Below, one piece after another: positions 37,394 to 46,996 of a DNA stretch of 64,000 bases (position 1 is the stretch's first letter; each line of letters opens with the position of its first letter). The notes below the pieces were generated by a model that did not search any database, was not told the DNA's origin, and was given only the letters and a program-made list of their open reading frames with translations. Both the position numbers and the translations under genes were made by a program. The stretch comes from Xenopus tropicalis (lineage: Eukaryota > Chordata > Amphibia > Anura > Pipidae): NCBI RefSeq assembly GCF_000004195.4, contig NC_030684.2:111825429-111889428 (forward strand). The letters are read 5' to 3'.

Positions 37394-38416
37394 TTAATAC
37401 TTAGTGGAAAAACCCTTGTTTGCAAGCACAGAGGTCAAACGTTTCTTGTAATTGATGACCAAGTTTGCGCACATTTTAGGAGGAATGTTGGTCCACTCCT
37501 CTTTGCAGATCATCTCTAAATCCCTAAGGTTTCGAGGCTGTCTCTGTGCAACTCTGAGCTTGAGCTCCCTCCATAGGTTTTCTATTGGATTAAGGTCCGG
37601 AGACTGACTAGGCCACTCCATGACCTTAATGTGCTTCTTCTTGAGCCACTCCTTTGTTGCCTTTGCTGTATGTTTTGGGTCATTGTCGTGCTGGAACACC
37701 CATCCACGACCCATTTTCAGTTTCCTGGCAGAGGGAAGGAGGTTGTCGTTCAGGATTTCACGATACATGGCTCCGTCCATTTTCCCGTTAATGCGAATAA
37801 GTTGTCCTGTGCCCTTAGCAGAAAAACACCCCCAAAGCAAAATGTTTCCACCCCCATGCTTGACGGTGGGGACGGTGTTTTGGGGGTCATAGGCAGCATT
37901 TTTCTTCCTCCAAACACAGCGAGTTGAGTTAATGCCAAAGAGCTCTATTTTGGTCTCATCAGACCACAGCACCTTCTCCCAGTCACTCACAGAATCATTC
38001 AGGTGTTCATTGGCAAACTTCAGACGGGCCTGCACATGTGCCTTCTTGAGCAGGGGGACCTTGCGAGCCCTGCAGGATTTTAATCCATTGCGGTGTAATG
38101 TGTTTCCAATGGTTTTCTTGGTGACTGTGGTCCCTGCTAATTTGAGGTCATTAACTAACTCCTCCCGTGTAGTTCTAGGATGCTTTTTCACCTTTCTCAG
38201 ACTCATTGACACCCCACGAGGTGAGATCTTGCGTGGAGCCCCAGAGCGAGGTCGATTGATGGTCATTTTGTGGTCCTTCCATTTTCGAACAATCGCACCA
38301 ACAGTTGTCACCTTCTCTCCCAGCTTCTTGCTAATGGTTTTGTAGCCCATTCCAGCCTTGTGCAGGTCTACAATTTTGTCTCTGACATCCTTGGACAGCT
38401 CTTTGGTCTTTCCCAT
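37394..38416 (-). CDS. Tc1-family transposase, 340 aa, intact
   Basis: Cut-and-paste DNA transposase acting in the nucleus on its own terminal repeats and inserting at TA. The reading frame has 340 codons with no stop or frameshift, the usual full length. It starts [20 protein letters not shown], an N-terminal start typical of the family. Residues 1-110 should hold the paired-like DNA-binding region, two helix-turn-helix units joined by a basic [10 protein letters not shown] linker (54-63). The catalytic domain has D153 in LWSDETKI, D244 in [10 protein letters not shown] and E279 in [11 protein letters not shown]. The 34-residue spacing of the last two is the DD34E signature. A glycine-rich [14 protein letters not shown] box (185-198) is also present. 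The ATG is the first after the inner right repeat. No missing key residue is visible. Activity is plausible but untested. Confidence 0.96.
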   Translation of the reverse strand: MGKTKELSKDVRDKIVDLHKAGMGYKTISKKLGEKVTTVGAIVRKWKDHKMTINRPRSGAPRKISPRGVSMSLRKVKKHPRTTREELVNDLKLAGTTVTKKTIGNTLHRNGLKSCRARKVPLLKKAHVQARLKFANEHLNDSVSDWEKVLWSDETKIELFGINSTRCVWRKKNAAYDPQNTVPTVKHGGGNILLWGCFSAKGTGQLIRINGKMDGAMYREILNDNLLPSARKLKMGRGWVFQHDNDPKHTAKATKEWLKKKHIKVMEWPSQSPDLNPIENLWRELKLRVAQRQPRNLRDLEMICKEEWTNIPPKMCANLVINYKKRLTSVLANKGFSTKY

Positions 38417-38570
38417 GTTGGAGAGTTTGGAGTCTGCTTGATTAATTGATTCTGTGGACAGGTGTCTTTTATACAGGTGACTAGTTAAGACAGGTGTCCT
38501 TAATGAGGCTGACTAATTGAGTAGAAGTGTCTAACCACTCTGTGGGAGCCAGAACTCTTAATGGTTGGTA

Positions 38571-38781
38571 GGGGTTCAAAAACTTATTTCACTCAATGAA
38601 ATGCAAATCAGTTGCTATCTTTTATTTAAAGTTATTTTTTCGATTTTCCTTTTGATGTGCTATCTGCCACTGTTAAAATAAACCTACCATTGAAATTATA
38701 CTGTTCTGAGACTTTTCATTTCTTTGTCATTGGACAAACTTACAAAATCAGTGAGGGGTCAAATAATTATTTCCTCCACTG
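38571..38781 (-). repeat. right IR/DR terminal repeat of the Tc1 element
   Basis: Inverse of 37179-37380 over about 211 bp. The inner direct repeat is at about 38570-38590 and the outer one at about 38755-38774. It lies upstream of the transposase start, so its inner part would overlap any promoter of the gene. Confidence 0.9.
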
Positions 38782-38783
38782 TA

Positions 38784-39167
38784 TGCTTCTAAAAATTGTG
38801 TAAAAATGCCTAGGGACCAGTGAAATTCTGCCAATGTTCTGCGTAAACATAATTTGAAAAAACAGTGTCACATTCTGTTGTCCAGTCATATGACTTAAAG
38901 AGTGGTTGTTCTGATGACCCTGAATCCTGGAAAAATTGCTATAATTTGGCCAAATTTCTAACTGAACCTTGGACTTGGTACAACCCTCAGAGCCAGCCAA
39001 GCCAGCCGGGCACCCTAGGCAACCTGGCCACCCGGCGTTGCTCCAGTGCTTGCTCCCCCATCACTGCGTGCTGTTTTTCACATGCACAGTGACACTGCAG
39101 GGGGGTGGGGGAGCGCACACTGGAGTGGCGTTAGTAGGAAATGAGGACCCAGGGGTAGGCGAAGAGG
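38784..39167. other. intergenic, no gene seen
   Basis: No supported gene. A GC-rich patch at 38.99-39.15 kb with GCCAGCCGGGCACCCTAGG may be an old repeat fragment. Confidence 0.4.
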
Positions 39168-39169
39168 TA

Positions 39170-39676
39170 CTGTATATACTTGAGTATAAGCCTACTGCTG
39201 AAAAAGTCACCCTCGGCTTATACTCGAGTCGGGTGCCAAGGGTCCCTCCAGACTAGCACCTTCTGTCCTTTGTGTGCAAATTAGGCCACCCGCAACCAGA
39301 CCCTCCAGTACCCTGGCCCACTCCCAGTCCCAATACTTATTCCCCCTTACGTGTCCTCCGGGACTGGGTCTGCTGCCAGTTTGCCAATGTGCAATGAGCA
39401 TGGGGTAGTACTCATATTGTTTTTGTTGACCCTCTTCTCCACTTACAGAGCTAGTTTACGGTTTTTCTTTTAAATAAATATTTAAAAACATATACCCCAC
39501 TGATTCCTCAATTTATATAATTTACTGGTTTTTATTTTGATTATTGAAACTTAGCAGTAGTGGCTTCATTACCCACCCTAGGCTTATACTTGAGTTAATA
39601 AGTTTTTCCAGTTTTCTTAAGTAAAATTAGGTACCTCGGCTTATATTCGGATCGGCTTATACTCGAGTATATACGG
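39170..39676. mobile_element. mariner-like nonautonomous element
   Basis: 507 bp with inverted ends CTGTATATACTTGAGTATAA and, on the right, TTATACTCGAGTATATACGG. TA at 39168-39169 and 39677-39678 fits a TA duplication. Inner GGCTTATACTCGAGTCGGG repeats the terminal motif, so each end has an internal hairpin. It encodes no transposase. The TA target suggests mobilisation by a Tc1/mariner enzyme, but its ends differ from the Tc1 element 0.4 kb away. Confidence 0.7.
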
Positions 39677-39918
39677 TATGTGTCAAGTGCCCCCATGGTT
39701 GCGCCCTAGGCACGTGCCTTTTCTCCCTGACATCCCTATTATTATTATTATTAATAACAAGCCTTTCCATTATCAGTAGCACTGACCAATATAAATAGGG
39801 CAAATAAATAAGAATGTAAAGACTGCTTGCAAATGCAGCTTCGAAGAGCTTGTTATCGCTAATAATCGAAAAGGAGAAGGGAGGCTTTAATATATACAGT
39901 GGGTTTAAAATGTAAAGG

Positions 39919-40075
39919 CAATGTCAGACCGGCTGTTTTGTTGCCCGGGAAAGAGTTGATCTGGGGTTCTTCCGCATGTCTTCTACATATGGAGATCTCA
40001 ATTTTTCCAGATTAGGAGTTTTTTTCACGTGAGCAGCCGGAGCCCACATGCAGCAAAGCACACCGTCTGACATTG
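39919..40075. repeat. short CAATGTCAGAC inverted-end repeat
   Basis: 157 bp flanked by CAATGTCAGACCGGC and the inverse CCGTCTGACATTG. No clear target duplication is visible. Probably a small MITE. Confidence 0.5.
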
Positions 40076-40589
40076 TCTCTGCTCAAAGGCACTAAATGTT
40101 CATGACTGAGTGGCCCATTCATATCTATCTGTAGCAGCTATCACATAATATTGCACCTTATGTGCCCATTTAACATGGCATGTATCAAACACTAACATCC
40201 TATTATCTCCAACGCTATTAGATAAAAGTACTCGCCAGGGAGAGTCTCGCCAATCCCGTGGATCTTATCTGATGTTAGATCTCTGGCTTCAAGTTTTACA
40301 TTTGTTAGTAAAGGTACACAACTTGGCAATTAAATGTACGCCAATGCTACAGTACCATCTTGTGTTAGTACTGAAGTATTGCAACAAATCCCTCACTGGC
40401 ACTGAATGCAATTAATAAAGTATAACACATAGGGACATCTGGAACTTGCAGTTAATAATGCATTACTTGTTAAATGATCTGCACCTAAAGTAGCCTTCAA
40501 TCTGCCACCCTGCCTGCTTCTGTATGTGGGTGCTGATGATAATACTACAGTTAACCATATTGGGGTACATTGGCATTGATAGGATAGTG
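40076..40589. other. intergenic, no gene seen
   Basis: No supported gene. Confidence 0.4.
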
Positions 40590-40979
40590 TTAAGGTGGCC
40601 ATACACGAGCAGATCCGCTCGCTTGGCGATGTCGCCAAGCGAGCGGATCTTCCCCCGATATCCCCACCTACGGGTGGGCGATATCGGGGACCATTTAGGT
40701 AAAAAAAATAATAATCCGATCGTTTGGCCCTGGGGCCAGACGATCGGATTATGTGGGCGGCAATGGGGCAGTCGGATCGGGGAGCGCATCAACGAGCCGA
40801 TGCGGTCCCCGATCCGACCAGATTTTCTAACCTGGCCGATCGAGATATGGCCAATTTCAGGCCAGATATCGGTCGGCCAGGCCGCTCTGCTCTCCCCATA
40901 CACGGGCTGATTAGCTGCCGAATCGGTCCAAGGGACCGATATCGGCAGCTATAGTCGGCCCGTGTATGGCCACCTTTAG
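40590..40979. mobile_element. multi-hairpin TTAA-type MITE
   Basis: 390 bp. Ends are TTAAGGTGGCCATACACG and CGTGTATGGCCACCTTTAG. Between them are about six successive internal palindromes, including GATCCGCTCGCTTGGCGA with its inverse, CCCCCGATATCCCCACC with its inverse, and AATCCGATCGTTTGGCC with its inverse. A GGATCGGGGA pair and a GGCCGATC pair follow. The sequence is rich in GATATCGG and CGATCGG motifs. The right TTAA has become TTAG. It encodes no protein. A short relative is at 11441-11526. Confidence 0.75.
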
Positions 40980-41760
40980 ACGAAGTTATCTGTAAATATA
41001 GATAGACGTCCTGCCGTAGCTCTCAGTGTAGTTCAGTTATGCACCTGAGGAAGGCTGTTGAGCCGAAACATGTAGTGCTATAAGATATCTCAATAAAACT
41101 ACACTACTTCACTGCAAATTAAATGTGCTCTCCAGGTTCTTGTAAATATATTTGTTAGACGAAGTTGGTGGAACCAAGGAAACTGTCAGTTGCAAATGCC
41201 TACATTTTGTACTGGTTCAATAGTACTTGGAACACAGTTCCTTATTCCTCTTTCTTTTCACCTATTGACTTCATTGACCAATTTTAGCAGCATTATCTGG
41301 GCAGTGGGTACAATGCCTTATATTATATATATTATAATATAACTGCAAGGTCCCTTAGAGATCACAGAGGAGGGAGAAACTTTAGGGGATTTTCACAATC
41401 TGTGAATTCAAAGGTTCCAATAAGGTTTGTGTAATGTACTGTAAAAGGCACTGGGCAGCCAGCTGTGCAAAATATATACATACATTTATACATATATGAA
41501 TAATCCCTGACCCTCTCTGATGCCTGATTACCCCTTTTATAAACAAGCCTGCCTCTGCTCCTTCTGGCCAGTATTTTTCATCAAAACAGGTGACAACCAT
41601 ACCAGGTCATTAGTTCATTAACTTAGTTCCGGGGCAGGGAGTTCCCCTGACCTCTCCCAGATCCCCCATCTGAGGTGGCAGCCCTGTTGGGCCCCAGACA
41701 GTCGGACCCTATTCAGGGACCCCCCCACCACTGGCGACTGGCTGAACGCTATAATAAGCC
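40980..41760. other. intergenic with a possible retroelement tail
   Basis: At 41040-41115 the text CACCTGAGGAAGGCTGTTGA then GCCGAAACATGTAGTG and CAATAAAAC has the form of the 3' ends of several vertebrate retroelements. I cannot assign it. Nothing else is supported. Confidence 0.35.
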
Positions 41761-41943
41761 TTATTATTATTATTAACTTTTATTTATAAAGCACCAACAT
41801 ATTCCGCAGCGCTGTACAATAAATGGGTTTCATACATTGGACATACAGAGTAACATATAAAGCAATCAATAACCGATACAAGAGGTGAAGAGGGCCCTGC
41901 CCAAAAGAGCTTACAAGCTACAAGAAGAAAGGGTTGAGACACA
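41761..41943 (-). repeat. SINE/L2-type 3' tail, minus orientation
   Basis: Read on minus, it ends with AGCGCTGCGGAATATGTTGG then TGCTTTATAAATAAAAG and a TTATTATTA-type run (on plus TAATAA repeats). It also has GTAGCTTGTAAGCTCTTTTG. This is the common 3' end shared by a tRNA-derived SINE and its LINE partner in frogs. Confidence 0.65.
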
Positions 41944-42010
41944 AGGTGTGGGAATGGGAATGCACTTTTTATGATTTCCTTTTTATTCTATATCCCTATA
42001 AAAGAGGTAT

Positions 42011-42150
42011 TGTGGATTGTAAGCTCTTGTGACCATGGCCCTTTGATCCCATTCTTGTTCTGTAACCCTGTTTGTTAGGTAATTTTAAGACCCCTGTCTG
42101 TTAAAAATGAGCGTAAAGCATTGTATAACTTGCTGGCGCTATGTAATTTA
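42011..42150 (+). repeat. SINE/L2-type 3' tail, plus orientation
   Basis: Begins GGATTGTAAGCTCTTGTGAC and ends TTGCTGGCGCTATGTAATTT. It is the same tail family as at 41761-41943 and 62331-62556, here diverged. It is 5' truncated. Confidence 0.6.
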
Positions 42151-42801
42151 ATGATGATGGTAAGGATGGACTTGCGATATATAATCTACACCTACTAATT
42201 TCTTACGGGCAATGGCACAATAGGAGATCCCTCTTAAAGTGAATGGAGGGGAAATTCCCAGCATTATTGCACCCACTGAGCTGGAAGTTGCGGGGGTGGC
42301 AAAACGCTGGGAATCTCCCCGTGTGCATCCAGACGTCTGACACCTTGAGATAATCATTTCCCTTTTGAAGTGATATAATGAGTACAGACACTTGATGGTA
42401 TCTGGTAAGATTGCACACAAGTAAACTGAGGTTGGGCAAATAAAGCACATGAATGAGCCCCAGTGTTACAGGTCATGCAGTGTAAATGAGGGAGCTAAAG
42501 GAAAGCACAGGCAATTAGCTCTGCTATGTGTTGGGGAAAGATTTATTGTTAAGATGAATTTACACCTCATTTGCTTATTATTCCTGCGGTGCAATGAAAG
42601 TGTTGGTATAGGAGAAACATGGGCTGGATGTCCCGGTATTTGGCAGACACAATGTTCATGTATGCCCAGATTTGGCCATGTGTTTTTTTGGAAAAAAAAG
42701 GGAGAGAAAAAACACCCAGTGATCTTGCACCTGGTGCAAGAAAAAATGTGAAAAAGTACCCATTGACTGTGTTGCTTGTGGTTAGCGCAGGTATCCTGCG
42801 G

Positions 42802-42944
42802 CAGGCCCAGACTGGCAATCTGTGGGTTCTGAGCGACTGCTGTAAAATGCCATAGACAGTCACTATTTAGTGGGCTTGGGGGGGCACTTTGGGCCTCTGT
42901 GTACTTGTAATGCCAGGGCCTATTTTGAATCCCAGTTTGGGCCT
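42802..42944. mobile_element. hAT-like MITE, second copy of the 5117 family
   Basis: 143 bp. Starts CAGGCCCAGACTGGCAATCT and ends CCCAGTTTGGGCCTA. The interior (GGGCCTCTGTGTACTTGTAA then TGCCAGGGCCTATTTTGAAT) is almost identical to 5117-5271. CCTGCGG occurs on both flanks, offset by one base, a likely degraded target duplication. Confidence 0.8.
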
Positions 42945-43317
42945 ACCTGCGGGTTACAAATCTGCCAGTGAGCTATCACCCTTATGTTAGGCTTTCGACT
43001 TTCACTTTCCATAGGAACTTCGAAAAGGGGAGTCCTAATGAAGGTCCAGCCTTAGGGGTTGCTGCCACCTACTGACCAAATTGCATATTACTATGTACAA
43101 CATTTATATATACACATCACCTGCTTACACATAACCATTCAGACACAGCAACAACTGTCACCTTTGGACAACATTGTGGGTCAACTGCACCTCCTGTGAC
43201 TGGGGGTCTGCGTCTATAGTTCTATAGTTATACCACTGTGCTAAACCACAAAAGTATGAGAGAACCAAAAGGACAATATATACAACCCCTAATTTAAGAG
43301 ATTAGCTTGCATTGCAT
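42945..43317. other. intergenic, no gene seen
   Basis: No supported gene. Confidence 0.4.
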
Positions 43318-43575
43318 AGCGGCACAGAGGTCAGCATTGCCAGCGCTGGGGTCCTATGTTTAATTCCAGCCTGCACATGGTCTGCAGTCTGTAATGAGTT
43401 TGTATGTTCTCCCTGTCCTTGTTAATTTCCTCCAACATGCCAATAAAAATCCGCATACAAGCAGATTAAGGTGACTCCTGGTAAAACTGACCATAGTGTT
43501 TATGTTATGGATCTTAGATTGTAAGCTCCACTGGGGAAGGGAAATCAGTGCTATATAAATAAAAGATAAATGATA
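43318..43575 (+). repeat. tRNA-derived SINE, degenerate
   Basis: The head reads CGGCACAGAGGTCAGCATTG then CCAGCGCTGGGGTCC and GTTTAATTCCAGCC, which resemble decayed A and B boxes of a tRNA promoter. The body has GAGTTTGTATGTTCTCCCTG. The tail has AGATTGTAAGCTCCACTGGG then GTGCTATATAAATAAAAG. This is the order of a known frog SINE. A minus-strand copy is at 53663-53935. Confidence 0.68.
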
Positions 43576-43670
43576 ACTCCTACTGCATGTGTATCTCTGA
43601 CTATAAGAAGAGAATTCTCCATTAGCAGAGAAACTACATTGTAAGCAGAAGTGATTAAAGGGAAAGTTAT

Positions 43671-43907
43671 TAAATGGTTTGATCTCTTAATCTGTATACC
43701 TCCACCTCTTTTCCCTCTCCCTTTTACATAATATTAATCATTTAGCCTTCAGTATAACTTGCATAGACGACAATAAGGCACTTACATTATGTACTGTTTC
43801 TTTCTAATATGCTATTCAAAGAATGTATAATGTAAAAGCCAATGGTACAATGTAATAACCATGCATGCACTGGAAAAACAATAAAAAATTTTAAGTTACA
43901 AAAAAAA
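43671..43907 (+). mobile_element. LINE-type retroposed insertion with poly(A) and 14-bp duplication
   Basis: The segment ends with an AATAAA-containing ACAATAAAAAATTTTAAGTTAC followed by a run of A residues, and is bounded by direct repeats AAAGGGAAAGTTAT at 43657-43670 and 43908-43921. A poly(A) tail plus a long target duplication is the mark of target-primed reverse transcription. The 237-bp body has no protein I recognise. It is either a heavily 5'-truncated L1-type LINE or a retroposed transcript end. Confidence 0.8.
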
Positions 43908-44033
43908 AAAGGGAAAGTTATGTCCCAGCAAGCTCTCCTGGCCGTATGTGCACAAGCCTAAAGCTGGAACCTTTACACTGAGTTTGTAATGCTGCCCTGT
44001 AATGTAGATATACAGGGCAGCAGCAGCAAGTTA

Positions 44034-44060
44034 TATATATATATATATTTTTTTTTTTAT
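44034..44060. repeat. TA run plus T run
   Basis: TATATATATATATATA followed by a T tract, simple sequence just left of the next element. Confidence 0.85.
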
Positions 44061-44089
44061 ACTCACACAGGCCTATCTATATACACTAT

Positions 44090-45333
44090 GGGGCTGATTT
44101 ACTAAGACACGAATTTGAATCCGAATTGGAAAAATTCCGATTGGAAAACGAACATTTTGCGACTTTTTCGTATTTTTTGAGATTTTTTCGTTGCCTTTAC
44201 GACTTTTCGGAAATTGTCGCGACTTTTTCGTAACCATTACAACTTGCGCGAAAAAACGCGAGTTTTTTGTAGCCATTACGATTCGCTTGTATCTTGTCTC
44301 GACTTTTTCGTATTGAGCGCCCGTAAGCGGCGGGCGAAACTTTCAGACTTAGCATGATTTTGGAAGCCTCCCATAGGACTCAATGGCACCCTGCAGCTCC
44401 AACCCGGCCCAAGGAATGTCTCCCATAGGGCTCAATGGCACTCTGCAGCTCCAACCCGGCCCAAGGAAAGCCTCCCATAGGGCTCAATGGCACTCTGCAG
44501 CTCCAACCTGGAGCAAGGAAAGTCTCCCATAGGGCTCAAAGGCACTCTGCAGCTCCAACCCGGCCCAAGGAAAGTCTCTCATAGGGCTCAATGGCACTCT
44601 GCAGCTCCAACCCGGCCCAAGGAAAGTCTCCCATAGGGCTCAATGGCACTCTGCAGCTCCAACCTGGCCCAAGGAAAGTCTCCCATAGGGCTCAATGGCA
44701 CTCTGCAGCTCCAACCTGGCCCAAGGAAAGTCTCCCATAGGGCTCAATGGCACTCTGCAGCTCCAACCTGGCCCAAGGAAAGTCTCCCATAGGGCTCAAT
44801 GGCACTCTGCAGCTCCAACCCGGCCCAAGGAAAGTCTCCCATAGGGCTCAATGGCACTCTGCAGCTCCAACCTGGCCCAAGGAAAGTCTCCCATAGGGCT
44901 CAATGGCACTCTGCAGCTCCAACCTGGCCCAAGGAAAGTCTCCCATAGGGCTCAATGGCACCCTGCAGCTCCAACCTGGCCCAAGGAAAGTCTCCCATAG
45001 GGCTCAATGGCACTCTGCAGCTCCAACCCGGCCCAAGGAAAGTCTCCCATAGGGCTCAATGGCACTCTGCAGCTCCAACCCGGCCCAAGGAAAGTCACCA
45101 TACTGAAGCTTGAATGAATCAGAATCTTTCGTACTCGGCGCGAAAGCTGCGAAAAAGTTGCGACTTTTCGTGCAAGTTTTAACGCTACGAAAAAATCGCA
45201 ACATTTTGCGCAACTTTCGGAATGGCTACGAAAAAGTCGCGACAATTTTCAGAAAAATCGCAAAATACCAATCATTGCGAAAAAACCGCAATCGGACGCA
45301 TTCGGCCCGTTCGTGGGTAAGTAAATGTGCCCC
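44090..45333. mobile_element. GATTTACTAA-end MITE with 52-bp array
   Basis: Inverted ends are GGGGCTGATTTACTAAG and GTAAGTAAATGTGCCCC. A 3-bp duplication TAT is at 44087-44089 and 45334-45336. The arms share long text with the copy at 26295-26741 (for example AATTCCGATTGGAAAACGAA and TTGCGACTTTTTCGTATTTT). The centre is occupied by 14 tandem copies of a 52-bp segment, which makes this copy about three times longer than the other. It is noncoding. Confidence 0.82.
44369..45097 (+). repeat. 52-bp tandem array, 14 copies
   Basis: CAATGGCACTCTGCAGCTCC starts fall every 52 bp from 44381 to 45057. The unit continues AACCCGGCCCAAGGAAAGTC then TCCCATAGGGCT. Copies differ by only one or two substitutions (CCCGG/CCTGG, CACT/CACC), so the array is young or homogenised. 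It sits exactly between the inverted arms of the host element. Confidence 0.95.
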
Positions 45334-45431
45334 TATGTATACTGATATCTATACCAAATATCTAACTGTAGATCTTAAAGGAAAACTATACCCCTAGAAT
45401 GAATACTTAGCCAACAGATAGTTGATATTAT

Positions 45432-46102
45432 TGTAACCCTTTCTTGGCACACTCACTTATTTTTGGGCTGTATACAGGAGATTTTCGTTCTCTTTGAATT
45501 ATAAAGATACTGGGAACTGGGATTTTAGCAAGTGCCTTCACCTAGTGGACTCTGAGGAACACACCTCAAGGGGATTTCCACTAGGAATAATCACACACAG
45601 TTGCAGAAATATCAAACTTTATATAACTGTTGAAATAGAATGTAAAACAACTTTAGGAATAACTGAATTTCCTGTCCTGAGGAACTATCCACTCCTGGCA
45701 CAGTCTCTGTAGGTGCCCAGTCCCAACTTGGATCCGGATAGACCCAAACCCTTAAATCAGTTCAGTCCCTTCCCCAAGAGCTCTTAAGTCCCCCCAGGTA
45801 GCGCTACCCACCCCTTTGTAATCACTGGCAGCCCTGCAGACTCTTCTCTTTTCAGTCTCAACTCACAACACGTGGTACTGGCTGCTCACTCTGTATCTCT
45901 CTTCCAACAACTGGCAAAACAACAGGGGCTCCCTTTATCAACTGCTGGGCCCGCCCCTTGATTTTTGGCTCCAAACTTAAACATGCCTCCTCCCAGAAGT
46001 GCACTGGGACATCCAGCCAATTGGCTCCCTCCCCAGGCTGTAGCTAGGCTGGATGAGATCACAGACTGAGAAACAGGGGACAGAGTTCTCTGATCCCCTA
46101 CA
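45432..46102 (+). mobile_element. solo LTR nested in the TTAA MITE
   Basis: 671 bp beginning TGTAACCC and ending CCCCTACA (TG...CA), with TTAT directly duplicated at 45428-45431 and 46103-46106. The 4-bp duplication and TGTA...TACA ends fit a Gypsy-type LTR, though an ERV is not excluded. No internal coding part remains, so it is a solo LTR left by recombination. Confidence 0.72.
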
Positions 46103-46382
46103 TTATGTTAAGTGACCTATTAAAGAATCTTGCCAAACTGGAATATATATCAGTAAATATTGTCCTTTTACATCCTTTCCCTTGAGCCGCCATTTAGTGA
46201 TGGCCTGTGTGCCCCCTCAGAGATCACATGACCAGAAATAATGCAGCTCTAACTGTAACAGGAAGTAGTGTGGGAGCAAAAGGCAGAGCTCTGTCCATTA
46301 ATTGGCTAATGTGGCCTAGCATGTATGTGTGCCTTGGCCTGTTTGTGTGCACTGTGAATCCTATGATTCCAGGAGGCGGCCC

Positions 46383-46825
46383 TTAAAGTGATACTGACAC
46401 CAAAAAAATATTTTTAAAAATATGAACCAACTTCCAAACCTACCTATAGGTCTGCTTCAAAGGGCTAACCCCCCTCCCCACCCTGCTCTTCGCACAAAGA
46501 ATTTAAATAGCAGGCCTGCTTCTAAGGGGCCCCCCCCCATTACACATAGACAACAGAGCTGAGCTTGTCACACACTGGCTGAAAGCAGAAGGGGCGTTGC
46601 GGGTTTGTGATTGGGCATATTTATTCACTTGGGAGGCATTTAAATTAAAACCCGGAAGAGGGGAACAAACATGGCTGCTCCGTGGGTCTGTAATTCGTGC
46701 TACTGTAATTAGGAAGCGAAAAAACTTTGCAGATTTAGTTTATACAGAATTTAAAGCTGATACAAATTAAAACACAACAGCAGGTGTAAAAAAAATGTTT
46801 TAATTGGCTGTCAGTATCACTTTAA
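46383..46825. mobile_element. TTAA MITE (inner), TTAAAGTGATACTGACA ends
   Basis: 443 bp with perfect 17-bp inverted ends TTAAAGTGATACTGACA and TGTCAGTATCACTTTAA. It splits the body of the outer MITE, where GGAGGCGGCCC precedes it and TCTTAAAATGG follows. It has an internal run of C at about 46531-46538. It is noncoding. Confidence 0.85.
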
Positions 46826-46996
46826 TCTTAAAATGGCAATTTTCTATTGAGGATTACCCAATAGCACATACTACTAAAGAAGTATATTCTTATGAAAATG
46901 GTTTATTTAGAAGAAGTAGGGTTTTACAAATGAGCTTGTTTATGCAATATATTTTTATAGAGACCTACATTGTTTGGGGGTATAGTTTTCCTTTAA

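Larger units (their letters stand above)
37179..38781 (-). mobile_element. complete Tc1-family DNA transposon
   Basis: 1603 bp between TA dinucleotides at 37177-37178 and 38782-38783, the Tc1/mariner target duplication. Both ends begin CAGTGGAGGAAATAATTATT. The inverted repeats are about 202 bp (left) and 211 bp (right). Each contains an outer direct repeat (GAAATAATTATTTGACCCCT) and an inner one (GAAATAAGTTTTTGAACCC), the IR/DR layout known from Sleeping Beauty-type elements. The left repeat lacks about 10 bases (AAAAGTCTCA) present on the right. The single transposase gene lies between them on the minus strand and is open throughout. This is the only apparently full-length autonomous element in the window. 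Confidence 0.95.
45375..46996. mobile_element. T2-like TTAA MITE (outer), two nested insertions
   Basis: Perfect 20-bp inverted ends TTAAAGGAAAACTATACCCC and its inverse, with TTAA duplicated between GATC flanks on both sides. The body resumes after each insertion: TTAAGTGACC follows the LTR, and TCTTAAAATGGCAATTTTCT follows the second MITE. Without the insertions it would be about 510 bp. It is noncoding. I recognise the body text from Xenopus MITEs of this type. Confidence 0.85.

Noticed and set aside
37620..38345. Plus-strand frames of 90-137 codons across the Tc1 element.
   Set aside because: Antisense shadows of the transposase gene.
40463..40954. Three overlapping frames up to 146 codons.
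   Set aside because: They cover the multi-hairpin MITE. Palindromes open frames on both strands with similar peptides.
41040..41150. Penelope-like or other retroelement 3' tail.
   Set aside because: Only a short motif (GAGCCGAAACATGTAG, then AATAAA) is present; not enough to assign a family.
43318..43380. A functional tRNA gene.
   Set aside because: The A/B-box-like text is degenerate and belongs to a SINE head; no cloverleaf could be drawn.
44369..45097. The 52-bp array as a CRISPR array.
   Set aside because: Units are contiguous without unique spacers, lie inside a MITE, and the DNA is vertebrate.
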